Origin: Siphonodentalium dalli
Lineage: Eukaryota; Mollusca; Scaphopoda; Gadilida; Siphonodentaliidae
Length of the DNA: 64,000 bases
Assembly (NCBI GenBank): GCA_032622095.1
Contig: CP136065.1
Span: 153,453,577 to 153,517,576, forward strand
Direction: 5' to 3'
Part shown: positions 59,001-64,000 of the stretch, piece by piece
How the letters are laid out: every line of letters begins with the position of its first letter
How positions within the stretch are numbered: the first letter of the stretch is position 1
Notes under the pieces: generated by a model
Database searches by the model: none
What the model saw: only the letters and a program-made list of their open reading frames with translations
Told to the model about the DNA's origin: nothing
Made by a program: the position numbers and the translations under genes

Positions 59001-60357
59001 ACACATCACAATGTTTTACAAGTAGCTTGGAGTCCAAAATTCAATCAACTATGACAATATGAACAAATGGGAAAATAAGGTTCCTGGAAATATTAACAAC
59101 ATCTACCATCTTGATTTTCAAAACAAGGCATCACCTACAATAGTCATGTAAATTTAACTGCCCGTTACCTACTGCATAGATAAATCATATTGGCTATAAG
59201 CCATTATTTTAATTTCAAATTGAAAGCATGAGTCTGAAGGGTTAATATTTTTTTTTTAAATCAATTAATCAGTCAATACCAAAATCATTAGAAGTGAATA
59301 GTGTGCAAAGATAACCATTGATAAGAGATATGAGGAAGAGTCATTGTACATTATAGCAAGAGTCTCATACTGCCATTAATCAATTTGACAGATAGGATTA
59401 AACTGCCAGTGAGCAGTTGTTTACCTTTACCTTTATCTAACTACCCCTAGAGCTCTGAACCATATGTCATCACTCAATTAATAACATATTTCACTTGGAA
59501 TGACATCTATTAAACGTACTCTCATATACTATGGATATTTGATGTTGCTAATTTATTAATATCATTATATTACATGCAACTATTGCAATAAAGTCTTCTT
59601 ATTTTCAAAACAGGACATCACGCCTAATTAATGGTATAAAATTCAAACAAATGAAATTGTCAAATGAAATTGTCAATGACAATTTTTTGGTTGTTTTTTA
59701 ATATTTTTTTGTTATTATTATTATAAAAGTTAATAAAAATAAATAATTTTTTTTGGTAAATTGAGCAAGGAGTTCAATCTATAAAAAATCAAATTTGTTT
59801 TTCTTCAAATTTTTTTTTGAAAAAGGGTCAATAACTCCTTTAAAATAAATCGGATCAAACCCATATTCGAACTCAAACTGTATTTTGGGCTGGGAAACTA
59901 ACATAGCAAATTTGGTTCTGATCAGATAATTTTTTTTTGAGTTATGGCAGCATGCATGAATTCTAAGTCGAAAAAAGAGCCATAACTCTGCACAAAAAAT
60001 TCGGATCAAACCCATATTCGAACTCGATCTGTATTTTCGGCTGAGAAACCCATATACAAAATTTGGTTCTGATAAGATAGAAAATGTTTGAGTTATCGCA
60101 TTACACGTAAAGTGTCTACAGACAGACGGACAGATGGACAAGACGAACGACGAGTGGTCAATCCGGACGTCGACACTATGTGTACCATACTATGGTATGG
60201 GTACGCATAAAAATGGCCTAAGTGAAATATTACCTTTCCAGTCTCTGTACTCCAGCTGTCTATCCTCCCAGTAATCTTTTTCAGGTACATTTAGCTTGTT
60301 AAAGACATGATCTGGATAGAATGATTCCAGTAGCTTAGCAGCAGATGCTATCGTCAA
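49721..60357 (-). CDS. 3' part of an unidentified multi-exon gene (last five coding exons)
   Basis: Exons 60234-60357, 57673-57855, 55788-55881, 53965-54078 and 49721-50063 join in phase (phases 1, 1, 2, 2), all with GT..AG borders, to about 285 residues ending at a stop. The N-terminal part (LTIASAAKLLESFYPDHVF, then KLNVPEKDYWEDRQLEYRDW) looks like a compact, probably helical domain. It is followed by a proline-containing linker (PLPISHPVDVSLSVYN) and a long acidic, Ser/Thr-rich, probably disordered C-terminus (DIELSTPDDFDTIESVD). It ends CIVCIEDTDF, with a CxxC-like pair too small to be a zinc finger. No transmembrane segment is seen. I do not recognise the family. Composition and phase consistency make a real gene very likely. 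Upstream exons must lie beyond 60358. Confidence 0.8.
50500..51065. repeat. Irregularly spaced AAACGCTCTTTATT words
   Basis: GATAAACGCTCTTTGTTCATACGA (near 50652), GATAAACGCTCTTTATTGATTCG (near 50693), ATAAATGCTCTTTATTATT (near 51005) and AAAACGCTCTTTATGTTTACC (near 51047). The inverse word TAAAGAGCGTTT also occurs at 112-122. Spacing is irregular, so it is not a simple tandem array. Confidence 0.5.
52576..52815. repeat. Degenerate GAGAACCACC tandem tract with a long chance frame
   Basis: Short units around GAGAACCACC / CCGAGAACC / GGAGAACCA recur about ten times. The repeat lacks stops in one plus-strand frame, which makes the longest open frame of the window (52567-53031, 154 residues rich in Glu, Asn, His and Pro). 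It lies antisense in the intron of the unidentified gene. I regard the frame as a by-product of the repeat, not a gene. Confidence 0.6.
53965..54078 (-). CDS. Unidentified gene, exon D
   Basis: Acceptor CATTCTAG ending at 54079, donor GTACACTC from 53964. Encodes RGSILRPWRRKWTPPSFEKL and on to LSVYN. A half MITE of family B lies 42 bp upstream of it, in the branch-point region. Confidence 0.8.
54121..54239. mobile_element. TA-MITE family B, copy 6 (half element near a splice site)
   Basis: CAGTGAAGTCCTAAATAATC after TA (54119-54120), full left arm, central CTCTCACTGAGAGCTTTCC, then unrelated sequence. The right arm is missing. The element begins 42 bp from the acceptor of exon D. Confidence 0.88.
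55182..55335. mobile_element. Palindromic TA-MITE in an intron
   Basis: CAGTTTTTGTTTGAATACC and GGTATTCAAACAAAAACACTG with TA on both sides (55180-55181, 55336-55337). Inner arms CATTTATGTCTGGAAA and CACTGGCGGCTTG.GG continue the fold. Same CAGT/TA signature as family B but a different sequence. Confidence 0.88.
55788..55881 (-). CDS. Unidentified gene, exon C
   Basis: Acceptor TCCTCTAACTCAG ending at 55882, donor GTATAGAT from 55787. Encodes GDINMQPPSLDNGFF and PAVGLHTHN; two bases of an Arg codon pass on. Confidence 0.78.
55882..57672. other. Intron between exons B and C of the unidentified gene
   Basis: Besides the MITE at 56079-56215 it holds a somewhat CpG-richer stretch at 56590-56880 with two overlapping minus-strand frames (one 56618-56818, YFRAIGGDTFIEDQTMQRK) and a weak fold-back (AGCTTTCTCAGCAAATATA near 57143 against 57268). 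Neither is good evidence of a gene. Confidence 0.5.
56079..56215. mobile_element. Palindromic MITE in an intron
   Basis: ATCTGCATAGTGTAGCTGAATA.AGAATTTATTT and GTATGTGGGTATCTATTTGG face their complements around GAGCCTCTAGGCGAGC. Target duplication is not clear. Confidence 0.85.
57673..57855 (-). CDS. Unidentified gene, exon B
   Basis: Acceptor TATTCATTTCAG ending at 57856, donor GTATAATC from 57672. Completes Gly and encodes 60 further residues (LACKKLTEIFSKNFLVPLEQ .. FRDDLDLVTEVHSPS). Confidence 0.82.
57929..58291. mobile_element. TACCCCC-ended repeat element with 3' hairpin
   Basis: Begins GGATACCCCCCTG and ends with a hairpin TATACCCCCCCTAACTTC / GCAGGGTGTATA. Contains CTAAGTCGAAAAAGGGGAAT and GACAGACGACGGACAAGCTG words shared with the blocks at 59790, 61571 and 62826. 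It starts about 73 bp upstream of exon B. Confidence 0.6.
59790..60209. mobile_element. GACGGACAG-type repeat block with 3' hairpin
   Basis: Two sub-blocks share GGATCAAACCCATATTCGAA and CTGTATTTT.GGCTG.GAAAC. They are followed by CAGACAGACGGACAGATGG and a terminal hairpin around TACCATACTATGGTATGG. Such blocks recur widely in lophotrochozoan DNA as far as I know; that point is recall, not computed. Confidence 0.6.
60234..60357 (-). CDS. Unidentified gene, exon A (most 5' seen)
   Basis: Acceptor CTTTTTTTCCCCAG ending at 60358, donor GTAATATT from 60233. 41 codons plus one base, LTIASAAKLLESFYPDHVFN onward; there is no start codon context, so it is internal. Confidence 0.8.
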
Positions 60358-60599
60358 CTGGGGAAAAAAAGAAGAATTTTGTTATATACTCCGATAACCA
60401 ACTGACTATGTATCCGACTATCACAATAAGAGAAGCTGATGAAGCTACCGGAACTGGATCCATCCTTTATATTCAGGTAAACATTGTGACCATTTGAATT
60501 TCTGTCAAGATTGTAAAATGTCAAATAATAGACATCAGCTTTGGCACAATGTTTCTTAGCAGGAATAAGTACTTTAAAGGATTTATTTGGTCTAGAAAA

Positions 60600-62760
60600 A
60601 AACCAAACTAGTTTGGTGATGATCGGATGAGGTATGTGGTCTGTTGGGTGCGCCAAAGGATTTAGTCACACATAGAGTAAATTCCAAGATGGACGCTGGC
60701 GATGTTCAAATTTGATAGCTCCCATCTAGAGGTGATCCTAAACATGCCTGTAAATTTTCAAATCAAATGTCCAATAAATGCAGGCTCCAGGGTGTGCCGA
60801 TGGATTCAAATGTGAAATCCAAGATGGCTGCTGGCAGCCAGGTTTAAAAAAAAATTTCGTTCAAAATAGGAGGCTCGCATCTGGAGGTCACCCCAAAGAT
60901 CCATATGAAGTTTGGTGATGATCGGATAAGAGATGTGGCCTGTAGGGTGTGACGAAGGATTTAATCATACAAAGAGTAAATTCCAAGATGGCCGCTGGTG
61001 ACCATGTTTTCAACAATTTTCAGTCAAAATAGGTGGCTCCCATCCAGAGGGCACCCCAAATATCCATTTGAAGTTTGGTGATGATCGGATGAGGGTTGTG
61101 GACTGTAGGGTGTGCCAAAGGATTTAGTCATGCAAAGAGTAAAATCCAAGATGGCTGCCGACGGCCATGTTTTTCATAAAAAATGTTCAAATTCGATAGC
61201 TCCCATCTGCAGGTGATCACAATCGTGCCTGTATAATTTAATGAAAGTGTCAATGACACTCTAGCTCAACTTGAGAAGGAGTTAATTTTTTGCTGATCAA
61301 TGAATAGAATGACAAAGAAGAAGAAAAGTGAACCCAAAGATCCATATGAAGTTTGGTGATGATCGGGTGAGGAATGTGGTCTGTTGGGTACACCAAAGGA
61401 TTTAGTCATACAAAGAATAAATTCAAAGATCGCTGCTGGCTGCCATGTTTTTCAACAAATTTCTGTAAAAATAGGAGGCTCCCATCTAGAGGTCACCCCG
61501 ATGAGGGATGTGATCTGTAGGGTGTACCAATGGATTCAAACTTGAAAAAAGAGGTGTGCACTCGCGTGCTAGCATACCCCCACTGTGGCAAATTCAACCC
61601 GCATTATCCGTAAACCCAACAAAAAAGATTTTTGACTTTAAAGACAAATTTGGATTAATAATCCCAAAATAAGTCGAAAATGAAGTGTAATGTTAGGAAA
61701 AACAGTCCAAGCCAACCCTGAGCCGCATCATGTAGAGAGGGTGTTGTGAGAAGCATGTATACCAAAAATTATTGAAATCGGTTCATATTTGTTAAAGTTA
61801 TTAAGTCGGATTAAGTCGGACAGAATTTTCTAAGTCGAAAAGTAAGGCGTAACTTAAAAAAAGAAAGTCGGACCGCACCGCAATTAGCATCATGCGGAGG
61901 CGGTCCTAAGGAGATTGCATACAAAAAATTATTGAAATTGGTTCTTAGTTGTTCGAGTTATGAGGTCGGACGGACAGACGGACACAGGGAGGGAGAAAGT
62001 GTGATGGACAGACATAGAAAGTGTGACGGATGAACGGACAGACGCAGTCAATCCAGTATACCCCCCATTTTCTTCGAAAGTGGGGGTATAATTACAGATG
62101 GCTGCTGGCGGGCATGTTTTTCAACAAATTTGGGTCAAAATAGGAGGCTCCCATCTAGAGAAAACCCCGAAGATCCATATGAAGTTTGGTGATGATCCGA
62201 TGAGGGATGTGGTCTATAGAGTGTGCCAAAGGATTTAGTCATGCAAAGAGTAAAATCCAAGATCGCTGCTGGCAGCCAAGTTTTCCATCAAAAATCGTTC
62301 AAATTCGATAGCTCCAATCTACAGGTGGTCACAATCGTGCCTGCAAAATTAAAAAATGATCCTGACATAAATTCGGGGTGTAGAGTGTGCCAATGTATTC
62401 AAATTTGAAATCCAAGATGGCTGCTGGCCATGTTTTTCATAAAAATTTGGAAAACTTTGATAGCTCTCATCTATAGATCACACTGAAGCTACATATGAAA
62501 TTTGGTAAAGATCGGATGAGGGAAGCAGCTGTAGGGCTGCCGAAGGAAATTGTTGACGTACGCACGGATGGACGACAGATGCCAACCTATGGCAAAAGCT
62601 CTAATTTTACATTGTAAACTTGAGATAAAACTCCCATCTAGGTCACCCCAAACATCCATAGGCATTTTGGTGACAATTGGATAAAGGATGTGGGGTGTGC
62701 TAGAGCAATGGATGGATGACGGATACTAACCCGTGGCAACAGCTCAAATTTGACTTTGTG
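60600..62760. mobile_element. Second tandem-core array, ~160-bp units, with an insertion
   Basis: About eight or nine units with AAGTTTGGTGATGATCGGAT, GATTTAGTCA.ACAAAGAG and CCAAGATGGC.GCTGGC. A head segment (GACACTCTAGCTCAACTTG) lies in the middle at about 61250 and a tail (GGACGACAGATGCCAACC) at about 62570, so at least two elements are joined head to tail. A different element interrupts it at 61571-62092. Confidence 0.75.
61571..62092. mobile_element. TACCCCC-ended element inserted in the tandem-core array
   Basis: Left end CATACCCCCACTGTGG; right end is a hairpin TATACCCCCCATTTTCTTC / GAAAGTGGGGGTATA. It contains two internal direct copies of AAAAATTATTGAAAT(C/T)GGTTC. On both sides the ~160-bp array resumes (TTCAAACTTGAAA to the left, GATGGCTGCTGGCGGGCATG to the right). 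Non-coding. Confidence 0.72.
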
Positions 62761-62825
62761 AAGGACTTTTTCTCACTAGATTTTGCACAAAAACTTATGC
62801 ATCTATAAATGAGGAGATAATAAAA

Positions 62826-63360
62826 GGTCGCCGATCATGTGTCTAGTAAGGATAGCTTTTTTAAAACTCTGCCAAAATTCATCGGATCATGACCAAATTC
62901 AAACTTTGCCTTTATCTTCTGAAATTTGAACCACATACCAAATACAAATATCAAGAGATTCAGTTGAATTTAAAAACAACCCAATAACTCAAAGTAAAGT
63001 TATCAAGATAGCAAATTTTAAGTCGACAAGGACAATAACTCTGGCAAAAAATGGGCGGACCAAACCCATATTCGAACTTGATCTGTATTTTCCTCATAAA
63101 CTCCCATACCAGATTTGGTTTCGATCTGATAACCCAAAATAAAGTTGTCATCTGGAAACTTTCCGAATGGATGGACGGACAGATTCTAAGTCGAAAATGG
63201 GCCATAACTGTACTGCAAAAATGGGCTGACCGAACCCATATTTGAAATTGCCCTTTTTTTTTAGCTGATAAACTCACATACCAAATTTGGTTTCGATCAG
63301 ATAGCTCAAAATAAAGTTCTCATCAGGAAACTTTCCAAACGGACGGACATAGGCGATTTT
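62826..63360. repeat. Repeat block with CCATAACT / GATCTGATA words
   Basis: Three diverged units share ACCAAATTTGGTTTCGATC, AACTTTCC.AA.GGA.GGAC and AAGTCGAAAATGGGCCATAAC. Same superfamily of words as 59790-60209, in the same orientation. Confidence 0.6.
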
Positions 63361-63806
63361 AATAGTCCTCCATGAACATTTTTTCGGGGGACAAAAATAT
63401 ATAGCTATTTCTGAGAAATTGAGGCTCCAAAATTAAACAAACTCCCAAATTTGGAGGCACATAAATCAGCATTGCACAATCTTAAAGGACTTGTGAAATG
63501 GATCTTTTTTATAAACATCATTGAAAGGCCATAAATTGAGTATACTTATTATCAATTTCCCATTTCTAGATTATTTTAAATTTGTTCCTGCTAATAAATA
63601 ATGTGTTTTTTCTCACAAAGGGACTGGACTATAGCTCCACAACAATAAGCTTGTTGCTGTTGATGCCAGGACACCATCTGGATAGACCTTTAACACACTG
63701 TGTTTGCAACTGGAGGTCTTGATACATCTTTAATTACTAAGTAGATTATGCTTGAGAGATTCTCCCATTCAATTCTAAAACTATACAATCTAATTGTATG
63801 TAAGCT

Positions 63807-64000
63807 CAAGCCTTGAAATAGTGTGTCTGTCATTTGCAGATTGAGGTCCCCAGAGGGTAAATTTAGTGATGCTACCCCGCACAGCGGGCTAGCATCACAA
63901 AATTTACCCTCTGGGAACCTCATTCTGCTAAGGACTAAGCAGAATGAGATCCACAGAGGGTGAATTTAGTGATGCTAGCCTGCTTTGTGGGGTAGCATCA
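63807..64000. mobile_element. hAT-type MITE family T, copy 7, cut by the window end
   Basis: Starts CAAGCCTTGAAATAGTGTG exactly like copy 4. First hairpin 63845-63930 with loop CCCCGCACAGCGGGC; the second begins at about 63950 with the complementary loop order (GCC.GC..G.GGGG). The right end is outside the window. Confidence 0.88.

Overview
The window looks like AT-rich, intron-rich, repeat-dense DNA from a metazoan nuclear genome. A lophotrochozoan, possibly a bivalve mollusc, fits best. Two minus-strand genes have exons with GT..AG borders and matching reading phases, and introns of up to several kb. The dispersed repeats include ~160-bp tandem-core elements like the pearl/HINE type known from bivalves, and blocks ending in GACGGACGGACAGA-type words. 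No bacterial or phage operon is present. Most short open frames are chance frames or lie inside palindromic repeats. The species assignment is inference only.

Genes. (1) 24006-31652, minus strand, is a complete SPSB3-like gene (SPRY domain plus SOCS box) in four coding exons that join in phase to a 305-residue protein. (2) 49721-60357, minus strand, holds the last five coding exons (about 285 residues) of a protein I could not name; its 5' part lies beyond the last exon I recognise and perhaps beyond the window. (3) Weak exon candidates lie at 43863-44134 and 41016-41048. Recognised coding sequence totals roughly 1.8 kb of 64 kb.

Layout. 1-24 kb: no gene; a diverged ~345-bp array, a ~200-bp array, a ~160-bp tandem-core element, then a very dense field of fold-back elements (MITEs). 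24-31.7 kb: the SPSB3-like gene, with a 234-bp tandem duplication in intron 3 and a ~980-bp long-TIR element just inside intron 1. 31.7-49.4 kb: intergenic, again MITE-rich, with a 35-bp satellite interrupted by a MITE and a triple-nested element. 49.4-60.4 kb: the unidentified gene, with several MITEs in its introns. 60.4-64 kb: a second tandem-core array, an element inserted in it, and a hAT-type MITE cut by the window edge.

The main result is the MITE architecture. I can read target-site duplications (TSDs) directly: TTAA for at least eight TIR families (piggyBac-like), TA for several (Tc1/mariner-like), and perfect 8-bp duplications for one (hAT-like). A recurrent double-hairpin cassette with ends CCCTGTGCC / GGCACAGGG occurs inside four unrelated host MITE families, usually where the host is palindromic and, where clear, flanked by TA. 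It therefore looks like a second-order MITE living inside other MITEs. Several nestings can be ordered in time, including a paralogous near-empty site for one insertion.
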